From Streptomyces bathyalis (GTDB lineage Bacteria > Actinomycetota > Actinomycetes > Streptomycetales > Streptomycetaceae): a DNA stretch of 64,000 bases. Below are positions 43,030-52,300 of this stretch, one piece after another (the first letter of the stretch is position 1; every line of letters starts with the position of its first letter). Location: NCBI RefSeq assembly GCF_015910445.1, contig NZ_CP048882.1, forward strand, positions 1,860,001-1,924,000. The letters run 5' to 3'. The translations under genes and the position numbers were made by a program. A model generated the notes under the pieces. The model was not told the origin of the DNA. It saw only the letters and a program-made list of their open reading frames with translations, and searched no databases.

Positions 43030-43675
43030 TGAGCACCCTTTCGAGCAGTGTCACGTCTGGCTGACCGTCGGAGTTGCTGTCGTCGCCGCCCGGCTGGTGG
43101 ATGGCGACAAGGCCCGCTTCGGCCAGGTCGGCGACGAGGATACGGGCGACGCCGAGCGGAATGGTGAGAAGTGCGGAGATCTCAGCTACCGATTTGATCT
43201 CGTAGCACAGGCGGCAGATCCGCTGGTGCTCGGGCAACTGCCCCTGGAGCCTGGCGGGTTCGGCCGAGGTGTGCACCAGCGCCTCGATGGCGAGCTGGTA
43301 GCGGGGACGGGTCCGTCCACCCGTCATGGCGTACGGGCGTACCAGCGGCTGCTGCTCGCTGCGGCCACCCTGGTTTGCGTAGTCCTTGCGCGGCTGCGGC
43401 TGCACCGGCTGGATGCGCGGCGGCGGTGCCTGTTCGAACTGGCGCCGCTCGAACTCGCGGTCGTAGCGCGACGAGTCGTACAGCCCTTCCTCGTACCGGG
43501 AGGTCTGACGGCGCCGTGGCGAAGGCGGTGGCTGGGCGGGCCCCTGCTGCTCGTCACCGGGCTGCCCGCCGGCGGCATGCCTGCTGGGCGTGGAGGGGAA
43601 GTTGAAGCGCCGCGGGCGCTCGTTCTCACCATGACCACTGCCGTACGACGACGGGCCGCCTGGGGGCATTGTCAT
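43010..43675 (-). CDS. cvnC: Conservon DUF742 protein CvnC (first copy)
   Basis: Conservon component of 221 residues. The C-terminal 115 residues are the DUF742 winged-helix-like domain (VRPYAMTGGRTRPRYQLAIE ALV ... LPEHQRICRLC ... PLGVARILVADLAEAGLV ... LLERVLSGLRKL). The N-terminal half is a low-complexity, Pro/Gln/Arg/Tyr-rich tail absent from the second CvnC, which is only 136 residues. The ATG at 43673-43675 has GGAGGAGGAG upstream. Its DNA-binding ability is not established. Confidence 0.92.
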   Translation of the reverse strand: MTMPPGGPSSYGSGHGENERPRRFNFPSTPSRHAAGGQPGDEQQGPAQPPPSPRRRQTSRYEEGLYDSSRYDREFERRQFEQAPPPRIQPVQPQPRKDYANQGGRSEQQPLVRPYAMTGGRTRPRYQLAIEALVHTSAEPARLQGQLPEHQRICRLCYEIKSVAEISALLTIPLGVARILVADLAEAGLVAIHQPGGDDSNSDGQPDVTLLERVLSGLRKL

Positions 43676-43811
43676 GTCTCCTCCTCCGACTCAAGAACGT
43701 GCGGGCCACACATTGTTCCGTCCTGCTTTAGCACCACCTTCAGCGGCACCGCACTCAACGCACCTTATGGCGCCTGGGCGCAACGCGCACTGCCTGTCTG
43801 CCGGTTGAGAA

Positions 43812-44234
43812 CTAGTTCAGCAGGCTTCCTTGCAGTTCAGCGCGGAGATCGGGCGTGAGAACCGTGCCCGCGCGGTCGACGAGAAGTGCCATTTCGTAGC
43901 CGACCAGTCCGATGTCGGCCTCGGGATGTGCAAGAACCGCGAGCGCTGAGCCGTCGGAAATGGACATGATGAAGAGAAATCCTCGCTCCATCTCCACAAC
44001 CGTCTGGTTAACGCTGCCGCCCTCGAAGATGCGGGAGGCTCCGGCGGTGAGTGAGGTAAGCCCGGACGCGACGGCCGCCAACTGGTCGGCGCGGTCACGC
44101 GGGAAGCCCTCGGACATCGCGAGCAGAAGCCCGTCCGCGGAGACCACCACTGTGTGGGAAACACCCGGGGTGCTGTCCACGAAGTTGGTGATCAACCAGT
44201 TCAGGTTCTGCGCCGCCTGGCTCATCGGGCTCAC
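43812..44234 (-). CDS. cvnB: Conservon roadblock/LC7 protein CvnB (first copy)
   Basis: Roadblock/LC7-domain protein of 140 residues that, by analogy with MglB-type proteins, is expected to interact with the GTPase CvnD. It reads MSPMSQAAQNLNWLITNFVD ... TVVVSADGLLLAMSEGFPRD ... EMERGFLFIMSISDGSAL ... PEADIGLVGYEMALLVDRAG. I use the GTG at 44232-44234 because AGGAG is seven bases upstream, against fifteen for the internal ATG; the second conservon shows the same arrangement with TTG. It starts one base after the cvnA stop. Confidence 0.94.
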   Translation of the reverse strand: MSPMSQAAQNLNWLITNFVDSTPGVSHTVVVSADGLLLAMSEGFPRDRADQLAAVASGLTSLTAGASRIFEGGSVNQTVVEMERGFLFIMSISDGSALAVLAHPEADIGLVGYEMALLVDRAGTVLTPDLRAELQGSLLN

Positions 44235-44235
44235 A

Positions 44236-47200
44236 CTAACGCTCCTGATCGTAGGTGCTGCCGGGGCCGAAGCCCTGTCGGTCATTCTGGGAGGCGTCAC
44301 CCGCGTCGCGCCCTCGGCGTATGCCGCGGTGGAGGTTGCTGAGCCTGCCGCGGACGTCCTCGGGTGCGCGGGAGACCATGGGGCCTCCCGGCGGGTTCGC
44401 ATCGGCGGTGCCCGCGACCAGGTTGGCCCTGGGCACCCGCCGGGGAAGGCCGGATGGAGTGAGACCACTGGACTGCGGGTCACGCAGCCGGCCTGCCCGG
44501 CTCCAGCGCTCGTCGTTGGCGTTACGCCAATCCTCGGAAGGTTCCGGTTGAGGCTGGTGCTGCTGGTGTTGCTCTTCCGGTCCCGCCTCGTGCCGTGACC
44601 GCCCCGCCTCCCGGCGCGGCAGGCCAGCGCCGGTTGTGGTGCGATAACTGCTCGGGGTGGGGCCCGGACGGTCGAAGCCTACGCGGTCCCGCCCATTCTC
44701 GTGAACGCCCGTACCTGATTCCGCTTCGGGTCCCTGGGAGGCGTATGAACTGCCGTGGGGCGGCAACTGCTCGGGCTGGGCGGGCAGTTGGGTCTCACCC
44801 GTCGGGCGGCGCTCGTCGAACGGCGACAGCAGCTGTGACGGGAATCCCGGCTCCTGCCCGCGCTGCTCCCACTCACGAGGCTGCTCCGGTTGCTCGGGCG
44901 CCTGCCACTGGTCCTCCGGCTCCTGCCAGCCCTCGCGCGGCTCCTGCCACTGGTCCTCCGGCTCCTGCCAGCGCTCGCGCGGCTCCTGCCACTGCTCCTG
45001 AGCACGCCACTGCGACGGCTGTTCCTGCTGGTCCCGGAAGTCCCGCGGCTCCTGCGTCCCGTCGCGCGGGCTGTCCCACTCGGGCTCGCTCTGCCGGCTC
45101 TCCAGCGCTTCACGGCGTTCGTCCCGCAGCTGTGAACGTCCGACCGGGTCGAGGGGACCGAGCGAGGAGAGATCGTCGGGCACTTCGTAGCGACCGGTGT
45201 CGAAGCCCAGCTCGCCTGCGGCACGGGAGGGCGGCAGACCGCGCCCGCCCTGCCCGGGAATCGGCTGCGGGGGCGGCTCCGGCATGATCCGGGAGACCGT
45301 GAAGTCCTCGTAGCCCTCTTCCTCGCCGCCGCCTCCGCGCGTGATCGCTTCGGGCAGCATGACCAGGCACGTCGTGCCGACCTGCTCACCGGAGGGCCGC
45401 AGCTGAACGCGTATGCCGTGCCGGTCGGCGAGGCGGCCGACCACGAACAGGCCCATGCGGCGGGCGAGGCTGGCGTCCACGGTCGGCGGATTGGCCAGTT
45501 TGTGATTGATGTCCGCGAAGTCCTCCCCGGTCAGACCCACTCCCTTGTCGTGGATCTCGACCACGACGCGGTCGTCCGGCAGCCGCGTGGCGGTGACGTC
45601 GACCTTCGTCTGCGGCGAGGAGAAGGACGTGGCGTTCTCCAGCAGCTCGGCGAGAAGGTGCACGAGGTCGTTGACGACCTGGCCGTGGATCTCCATCTCC
45701 GGGATGCCGGAGAGCTCGATGCGCTCGTAGTGCTCCACCTCGGACGACGCGGCACGGAGGATGTCCACCAGCGGCACCGGTTCGTTCCAGCTGCGGCCGG
45801 GCTCCTCGCCGGCGAGGACGAGGAGGTTCTCGCCGTTGCGCCGCATGCGGGTCGCGAGGTGGTCCAGGCGGAAGAGGCTCTCCAGCTGGTCCGGGTCGGC
45901 CTCGTTGTTCTCCAGGTCGGAGATCAGGCCGAGTTGGCGCTCGATGAGGCCCTGGTTGCGGCTGGAGAGGTTGGTGAAGATCGCGTTGACGTTGCCGCGC
46001 AGCAGCGCCTGCTCGGCGGCGAGACGCACGGCCTCGCGGTGCACCTGGTCGAAGGCGCGGGCGACTTCGCCGATCTCGTCGGTGCTGTCGATCGGGATGG
46101 GCGCGACGCGGGTGTCGACGCGGCCCGGGTCCGTACGCGAGAGCTGATCGACGAGCATCGGAAGCCGCTGCTGGGCGACGTCGAAGGCGGCGTTGCGCAG
46201 ATTGCCCATGCTGCGGCTCATCGAGCGGGCCATCATGCCCGCGAGGAAGAACGCGATCAGCAGTGCGACCAGCACGATCAGGGCGTTGACCAGGGCGTCG
46301 CGAGCGGCGTCGTCGGAGATCTGCTGGGTCTCGTCGACGGCCCGCTCGGTGAGCTCCTTCTCGACGGCGCGGTAGGCGTCGAACTTCCCGGTGGTCGTCG
46401 CGAACCAGCTCTCCGGGGTGACGCCCTTGGAGGCCAGTGCCCGCTTGCCGGCGCCCGAGACGATCATCGGGATCGCCTTCTGCGTCGACGGCGGCGGCAC
46501 GAAGTCCCTGCCCGCGGCCGTCGCCTTGGCCTCGGCCTTGGCGGCGTGCTCCTTGCCCTTCGCGGAGGCCTTGGCGCTCTCCTGCTTCATGAGCTTCACG
46601 TCTTCGGGGCGGCCGCCGCCGACGTACTCCTCCATGGCGATGCGCTCGAGGTAGGCGTACGAAGTCAGGCCCGTGCGCTGCCGCTGCACATCCTCCTTGC
46701 GCGGGCCCGGCCGCATCAGCAGGTGCATGCCTATGGAGCGCTCGAGGGACTGGGCCGCCTTGCCCAGCGACACGGAGTAGACGGTGCGGCCGTAGGAGGT
46801 GATGTTGCCCGTGCCGAAGCCGAGTTCGTTGGAGAACTCCATCAGCGGGTGCTGGACGGCGACGTAGCCCTCCTCGGTCTGCACGCCACCGAGGCGCTTG
46901 CTGTAGGCGGCCGCGCGCAGGGGGCCCAGCTTGGGCTCCACCTTGCGGAAGACGGCGAGACGGCGTTCCAGGCCGGGCTTGTCGGGCATTGCGGACGCGG
47001 CCCGGTCGAAGTCCTTCTTGGCCCGGTCGGTGACGGTGCGGGCGCGCTCCACTGCCGGATCGTTACGCCTGCCTGCCAGCAGAGGCGCCGCGGTGCGGTC
47101 GCGCTCGTCGATCAGGGCATTGCCGTAAGTGGCCGCGGCGCGCACGAGTTCGGCCGTGCGCTGGGCGTCCTCGGCCTCGCTCCACGTGTCGACCGAGTCG

Positions 47201-47421
47201 CTCACGCGGAAGCCGCCGAAGACGAGACCCACGAGTACGGGGATGAGGAGGATCGCGTACAGCCTCGTCCTCACACGCCAGTTACGCACGGCCAGGCGGT
47301 TGCCCGGACGGCCCGCACCACCGGGAAGGTCGGATGCCACCGAACCCCTCGGCGGCGGGGTGAAGTTACCCCTCGACTCCACCCCGGCTCCGGCCGCAGC
47401 GCCCGTCTTGCTTCGCCTCAC
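44236..47421 (-). CDS. cvnA: Conservon sensor histidine-kinase-like protein CvnA (first copy)
   Basis: Membrane sensor of 1061 residues. A short cytoplasmic N terminus is followed by a first helix (about 55-72, LYAILLIPVLVGLVFGG), a large extracytoplasmic nitrate-sensor-like domain to about 385, a second helix (ALIVLVALLIAFFLAGMMA) and HAMP-like region. A kinase-like module (LFRLDHLATRMRRNGENLLV, then ELLENATSFSSPQTKV and DKGVGL) follows. The C-terminal 330 residues are disordered and repetitive, with many WQEPxx units. GTG at 47419-47421 has AGGAG four bases upstream; GTG at 47431 is an alternative. It heads the cvnABCD unit. Confidence 0.92.
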   Translation of the reverse strand: MRRSKTGAAAGAGVESRGNFTPPPRGSVASDLPGGAGRPGNRLAVRNWRVRTRLYAILLIPVLVGLVFGGFRVSDSVDTWSEAEDAQRTAELVRAAATYGNALIDERDRTAAPLLAGRRNDPAVERARTVTDRAKKDFDRAASAMPDKPGLERRLAVFRKVEPKLGPLRAAAYSKRLGGVQTEEGYVAVQHPLMEFSNELGFGTGNITSYGRTVYSVSLGKAAQSLERSIGMHLLMRPGPRKEDVQRQRTGLTSYAYLERIAMEEYVGGGRPEDVKLMKQESAKASAKGKEHAAKAEAKATAAGRDFVPPPSTQKAIPMIVSGAGKRALASKGVTPESWFATTTGKFDAYRAVEKELTERAVDETQQISDDAARDALVNALIVLVALLIAFFLAGMMARSMSRSMGNLRNAAFDVAQQRLPMLVDQLSRTDPGRVDTRVAPIPIDSTDEIGEVARAFDQVHREAVRLAAEQALLRGNVNAIFTNLSSRNQGLIERQLGLISDLENNEADPDQLESLFRLDHLATRMRRNGENLLVLAGEEPGRSWNEPVPLVDILRAASSEVEHYERIELSGIPEMEIHGQVVNDLVHLLAELLENATSFSSPQTKVDVTATRLPDDRVVVEIHDKGVGLTGEDFADINHKLANPPTVDASLARRMGLFVVGRLADRHGIRVQLRPSGEQVGTTCLVMLPEAITRGGGGEEEGYEDFTVSRIMPEPPPQPIPGQGGRGLPPSRAAGELGFDTGRYEVPDDLSSLGPLDPVGRSQLRDERREALESRQSEPEWDSPRDGTQEPRDFRDQQEQPSQWRAQEQWQEPRERWQEPEDQWQEPREGWQEPEDQWQAPEQPEQPREWEQRGQEPGFPSQLLSPFDERRPTGETQLPAQPEQLPPHGSSYASQGPEAESGTGVHENGRDRVGFDRPGPTPSSYRTTTGAGLPRREAGRSRHEAGPEEQHQQHQPQPEPSEDWRNANDERWSRAGRLRDPQSSGLTPSGLPRRVPRANLVAGTADANPPGGPMVSRAPEDVRGRLSNLHRGIRRGRDAGDASQNDRQGFGPGSTYDQER
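44895..45020. repeat. Degenerate tandem repeat in the cvnA1 tail
   Basis: The minus strand encodes successive units like WQEPREG, WQEPEDQ, WQEPRER and WQAPEQP, with DNA units of about 21 bases (CTCCTGCCACTGGTCCTCCGG and relatives). Boundaries are approximate because the repeat decays gradually. Confidence 0.7.
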
Positions 47422-47792
47422 GCGACTCCTCACCTCTTGACCCTCGGTGTCCGTATCCGACGTCCATGGGTCGGCGACGTGCCAACTCGCTACTGCTGAG
47501 TTCAGCGCATTTCAGCACGTCAGCGTTGCGCCCACCAAACACCTGCTCGGGAGCCCCGCGGAGGCTCAACCGGTCCGGAAAATCGGGCACACGAGGACAA
47601 GAGGAACAAAGAGGTCAGGATTTGTGAGCAGAGTGAAGCCTTTTGCTCGCCAGCCGTGTTCATGGCCACGTAATTCACTGTCGAAACGTTATGAACCTGA
47701 AGGAGCTCAGCGAACAACACAGCCGGGCGGAGAGACTCCAGCCCGGCTGTGTGATCAACTCGTCGCGCTGCGGGTCGAGTTGACTGCGCGTC
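47422..47792. other. Intergenic region between the two conservons
   Basis: About 370 bases separating cvnA1 from the end of cvnD2. It holds the cvn2 terminator at 47717-47752 and must contain the cvnA1 promoter; the stretch 47590-47700 is AT-rich for this genome. No gene is seen. Confidence 0.6.
47717..47752 (-). terminator. Conservon 2 terminator
   Basis: Perfect 12-base-pair stem (ACACAGCCGGGC at 47717-47728 with its complement at 47741-47752) around a 12-base loop, 41 bases after the cvnD2 stop on the minus strand. Confidence 0.7.
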
Positions 47793-48413
47793 TCACTTGA
47801 GGCGGGCGAGCAGTGCGTGCTCGACCAGCGTGATCAGGGCACTCTTCGCCTCAGCACGGTGCCTGGCGTCGGTGACGATGATCGGAGCGTCCGGGCCGAT
47901 CTGCAGGGCCTCGCGGACCTCTTCGGGCGTGTAGGGCTGATGCCCGTCGAAGCCGTTCAGGGCGATGATGAACGGCAGCCCCGAGTTCTCGAAGTAGTCC
48001 ACTGCCGGGAAGCAGTCCGCCAGGCGGCGCGTGTCGACGAGGACGACCGCACCGATCGCACCACGGACCAGGTCGTCCCACATGAACCAGAAACGATCCT
48101 GCCCGGGCGTGCCGAACAGGTACAGGATCAGGTCGTCGTCGAGCGTGATACGGCCGAAGTCCATGGCCACCGTCGTGGTGGTCTTGCCTCCGGTGTGGGT
48201 CAGATCGTCGATCCCGGCGGAGGCGGACGTCATGACCGCTTCGGTACGGAGAGGATTGATCTCCGAGACCGCACCTACGAAGGTCGTCTTGCCCACACCG
48301 AAACCGCCGGCCACCACGATCTTCGCGGAGGTCGTCGAACGGCCGGGGGTCGGGGCTCCGGCTCCGTAACCCACCATCTGGCCCGTCTGCGGGCTAGAGC
48401 TTGCGAAGTCCAC
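47793..48413 (-). CDS. cvnD: Conservon GTPase CvnD (second copy)
   Basis: Second Ras/Arf-like GTPase, 206 residues, with the same P-loop AGGFGVGKTT, switch FGTPGQDRF and LNGFD as the first copy. The differences concentrate in the N-terminal 22 residues (MDFASSSPQTGQMVGYGAGA) and a few surface positions. The near-identity of the GTPase cores suggests recent duplication or conversion, or strong constraint, while the sensors have diverged. The GTG at 48411-48413 overlaps cvnC by 20 bases. Confidence 0.93.
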   Translation of the reverse strand: MDFASSSPQTGQMVGYGAGAPTPGRSTTSAKIVVAGGFGVGKTTFVGAVSEINPLRTEAVMTSASAGIDDLTHTGGKTTTTVAMDFGRITLDDDLILYLFGTPGQDRFWFMWDDLVRGAIGAVVLVDTRRLADCFPAVDYFENSGLPFIIALNGFDGHQPYTPEEVREALQIGPDAPIIVTDARHRAEAKSALITLVEHALLARLK

Positions 48414-48804
48414 TGAGCACCCTTTCGAGCAACGTCACATCTGGCGCGCCGCCGGGCTCGGAGCCACCGCCGGGCTGGTGGATGGCCACCATTCCGGCCT
48501 CGGCGAGATCGGCGACCAGGATCCGGGCCACTCCCAGCGGTATCGCCAGCAGGGCCGATACCTCCGCGACCGACTTGACCTCCCGGCACAGATGGCAGAT
48601 GCGCTGGTGTTCCGGGAGGAGCCCCTGGAGCTGAACCGGGTCAGCGCTGGTGCTCACCAGTGCTTCGATGGCGAGCTGGTAGCGCGGCCGGGTTCGGCCG
48701 CCCGTCATCGCATAAGGGCGCACCAGCGGCTGGTCGCCCTCACCTCCGTACGGTGCGTGCTGGTATGGGGCACCGTACGGGCCGGGCGAGGCTGGCGGGG
48801 TCAT
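48394..48804 (-). CDS. cvnC: Conservon DUF742 protein CvnC (second copy)
   Basis: A 136-residue DUF742 protein, essentially the bare domain (VRPYAMTGGRTRPRYQLAIE ALVSTSADP ... VAEVSALLAIPLGVARILVA) behind a 25-residue Pro/Tyr/Gly leader. GGAGGAG lies four bases before the ATG. It lacks the long tail of the first copy and shares the 20-base overlap with cvnD. Confidence 0.93.
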   Translation of the reverse strand: MTPPASPGPYGAPYQHAPYGGEGDQPLVRPYAMTGGRTRPRYQLAIEALVSTSADPVQLQGLLPEHQRICHLCREVKSVAEVSALLAIPLGVARILVADLAEAGMVAIHQPGGGSEPGGAPDVTLLERVLSGLRKL

Positions 48805-48877
48805 GGCTCCTCCGGGGAAGGCATGAGGTCGGGGTCGGATAACGGTCTGAGGTGGCTCATGTCGGGGAGCTTTCGGG

Positions 48878-49300
48878 TCAGTTGAGGATGCTCCCCTGAA
48901 GTTCAGCGCGCACGTCAGGGGTGAGAACGGTTCCTGCGCGGTCTACGAGTAGTGCCATCTCGTATCCGATGAGACCGATGTCAGCCTCAGGATGAGCGAG
49001 GACGGCCAGAGACGAACCGTCCGAGATGGACATGATGAAGAGGAAGCCTCGCTCCATCTCCACCACGGTCTGATTGACGGGGCCTCCCTCGAAGATGCGG
49101 GAGGCACCCGCGGTCAGTGAGGTCAGCCCGGACGCGACCGCCGCCAACTGATCGGCGCGGTCGCGCGGGAATCCCTCGGACATGGCCAGAAGGAGGCCGT
49201 CCGCGGAGACCACCACCGTGTGTGACACACCTGGGGTGTTGTCCACGAAGTTGGTGATCAACCAGTTCAGATTCTGCGCCGCCTGGCTCATCGGACTCAA
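48878..49300 (-). CDS. cvnB: Conservon roadblock/LC7 protein CvnB (second copy)
   Basis: A 140-residue roadblock/LC7 protein, nearly identical to the first copy (only a handful of substitutions such as DNTPGVS for DSTPGVS). The start is the TTG at 49298-49300, which directly abuts the cvnA stop and has AGGAG six bases upstream; the ATG nine bases later is too far from it. The homologous GTG in the first conservon supports the choice. Confidence 0.94.
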   Translation of the reverse strand: MSPMSQAAQNLNWLITNFVDNTPGVSHTVVVSADGLLLAMSEGFPRDRADQLAAVASGLTSLTAGASRIFEGGPVNQTVVEMERGFLFIMSISDGSSLAVLAHPEADIGLIGYEMALLVDRAGTVLTPDVRAELQGSILN

Positions 49301-52300
49301 CTAACGCTCCTGCTGGTAATGGGGGCCTATGCCGCGGCCGTTGGTTGTACCGGCTTGTCGGCCCTGCTGGATGCCGCGACGGAGGTTCGTCAGCCTGCCG
49401 CGGACGTCATCGGGTGCACGCGAGACCTGCGGTCCTGCTTGTGCGGAGGACTGCTGCTGTGCGGTGCCCGCGACCAGGTTGGCGCGGGGCACGCGACGCG
49501 GCAGACCGGAGGTGGTCACTCCGCCCGCGGCGGGCTGACGCACCTGCTCCGCACGGCGCCAGCGCTCGTCGTTGGGCGAGGCGCCCCAGTGGGCACCGGT
49601 GTCGGCGACGTGGTGAGCCCCGGTGGAATGCGACGAGTTCGCCGCCACTCCCTCGGAGGTTCCACGGGCCGCGTGCCGCTGCGGCATCGGCGGCACGGCC
49701 GAGGCCGGCTGCCCTGGCCGCGGGGCGGGCGCGTGCTGGGAGGAGGACCGCTCTGGCTGCGGCGCGGACTCGGGCTCCCGTGGTGGCGGGGGCGCCGAGG
49801 ACGCGGCACGGAACCAGTTGGACTCGATCGACTCGAAGATCGGCGTCGGGGCGTCGGCCGCGGCCGGCGGCCCCGAGGGTATGCCGAAGTCCGGGTCGTA
49901 CGAGGTCTCCTGGTCGCCCTGCGACTGCTCGCGTCCGGCAGCGGCGCCCTGGCCGCCGCTGGACGCGTTGGTGTAGCCGGGGCGGGCGAACTCGCCGGTC
50001 TCGCTGGACTCGGACTCGTCGTGACCGCGGGGGCCGTCCTCTCCGGGACCGGAGGCCGTCGCCCAGCTCGGACGAGGCTGGTTCCACTCGTCCGGGCGCA
50101 TGAACTGCGAGGTGTCGCTGGGACCGCCGGGCTGCGGACGCTCGAACTCGCCGGTGTCCGACCCGGACTGGGGACGCTGGAACTCACCCGTGTCGGATCC
50201 CGACTGGGGACGCGCGAACGGGTTCGGCTCCGAGGGCGCCTGCGGACGCTGGAACTCGCCCGAGTCGGACCCCGACTGGGGACGCGCGAACGGGTTCGGC
50301 TCCGACGGGGCCTGCGGACGCTGGAACTCGCCGGTGTCCGAAGGCGACGGCGGCATGGCGTACTCGCCGCTGGGCTGGTTCTCACGCTCCCACGAGCCGC
50401 CCCAGCCGGCGCCGGGCCTTTCGAACTCGGCGGGCTCGGGGCCGCCCTGGCCGCTGTCGCTGCCGGAGGGACCGGGCAGCGCTCCGGCCGGGCCGCTGCG
50501 CTGCGGGAGCGGGGGCACCTGGCGGTTCGGCGGGCCCTCCTGGCCCCTGCCCGGACCGCCCGGCCCGCTGCCGAAGAGGTTGGTGGTCGGAGGACCGCCC
50601 TCGCCCTGGCCGCTGCCGGCGCCCACGGGGACGTCCGAACCGGGCAGCGCCGGACGGGGCTCACCGCCGCCGACCTGACGTGACGGGGCACCGCCCAGCT
50701 TGGACGGGCCGGAACCACCGGGACCGGCACCGGGCCCGCGCTGCAGCGCGGCGGCCAGGCCGGCGCCCTTGGGCACGCTCGGGCCGTTGCCGCCAGGACC
50801 GCCCGCACCGGCGGGCTTGCCCTTGGACTGCGGGCTCTGAGCACCGCCCTGTGCCACGTCGACGGGAAGCATGACGAGGGCCGTCGTGCCGCCGGAGTCG
50901 GACGGGCGCAGCTGGATGCGGATGCCGTGCCGCAGGGAGAGGCGGCCGACCACGAAGAGGCCCATGCGGCGGGAGACCGACACGTCGACGGTTGGCGGGC
51001 TGGCCAGCCGCTCGTTGATCGCCGAGAGGTCCTCCGGGGAGAGGCCGATGCCGGTGTCGTGGATCTCGACCAGCACACGGCCGTCGGGCAGTGCGTGACC
51101 GGTGACCTTGACCTTCGTCTGCGGCGAGGAGAACGACGTCGCGTTCTCCAGCAGCTCGGCGAGCAGGTGCACGAGGTCGTTGACGACTCGGCCCGCGACC
51201 TCGGTGGCCGGGACGGAGTTCAGCTCGATCCGCTCGTACTGCTCCACCTCGGAGGCCGCGGCGCGCAGCACGTCGACGAGCGGAACGGGCCTGGTCCAGC
51301 GGCGGCCCGGCTCCTCGCCCGCGAGGACGAGCAGGTTCTCACCGTTACGCCGCATGCGGGTCGCGAGGTGGTCCAGCTTGAAGAGCGAGGAGAGCTGGTC
51401 CGGGTCGGCCTCGCGGGACTCCAGCTCGGATATGAGCGAGAGCTGACGCTGGATGAGGCCCTGGCTGCGCCGGGAGAGGTTGGTGAACATCGCGTTGTCG
51501 TTGCCCCGCAGCAGGGCCTGCTCGCCGGCGAGCCGGACGGCCTCGCGGTGGACGTCGTCGAACGCGGAGGCCACCTTGCCGATCTCGTCCCGGCTGTGGA
51601 CACCGACGGACTCGACGGAGGTGTCGACGTCCTGCGGCTCGGACTCGGACATCTGGCGGACCAGCTCGGGCAGCCGCTTACGGGCGACGTCCTGGGCCGT
51701 GTCCTGCAGGCGCCGCAGCGAGCGGACCATGGAGCGGGCGACGACGAACGCGCCGACGAGGGATATGCCGAGGACCAGGAGGATCACGGCGCCGTTGAGG
51801 AACGCCTCGCGCTGTGCGTCGGCGCGCAGCTCACGGGCCTGCTGCTCCATCTGCGAGAGCAGCGTGGACTCGATCTTCCCCATCTCGTCGATCTTGGAGC
51901 GGTCCTGGTCGTACCAGTCGGGGTACGAGCGGTTCTCGCTCTTGATGCCGTCGGGGTTGTTCAGCACGCGGTCGCGGTACTTGTCCGCCAGCGTGATGTT
52001 GACGACGCCGCCGTCCAGCGGCTTGGTCAGCGCGGAGGCCTTCTCCTCGCCGTAGATCTGGTTGAAGCTGCCGAGCGAGGCGCTCTCGCTCTCGGCGGCC
52101 GTCTTCGCGTAGAGCCGGTCGCTCTCGGAGAGTTCGGGACCGCCCTTGCGCGCGAGACCGGCGGAGATGATCGCCCGCTGGATGGAGGCGTACTCCTTGG
52201 CGGTGGAGAACGACGCGAGAGCACGCGTGCTCTGGATCATCTCGGAGTTGTTGGTCGCCTGCGCCATGTCCTGGGACAGGGCGAGCAGCGAATCGATCAG

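Noticed and set aside
50140..50350. Repeats considered as a possible minisatellite or CRISPR
   Set aside because: They are in frame within the disordered tail of CvnA and have no spacers.
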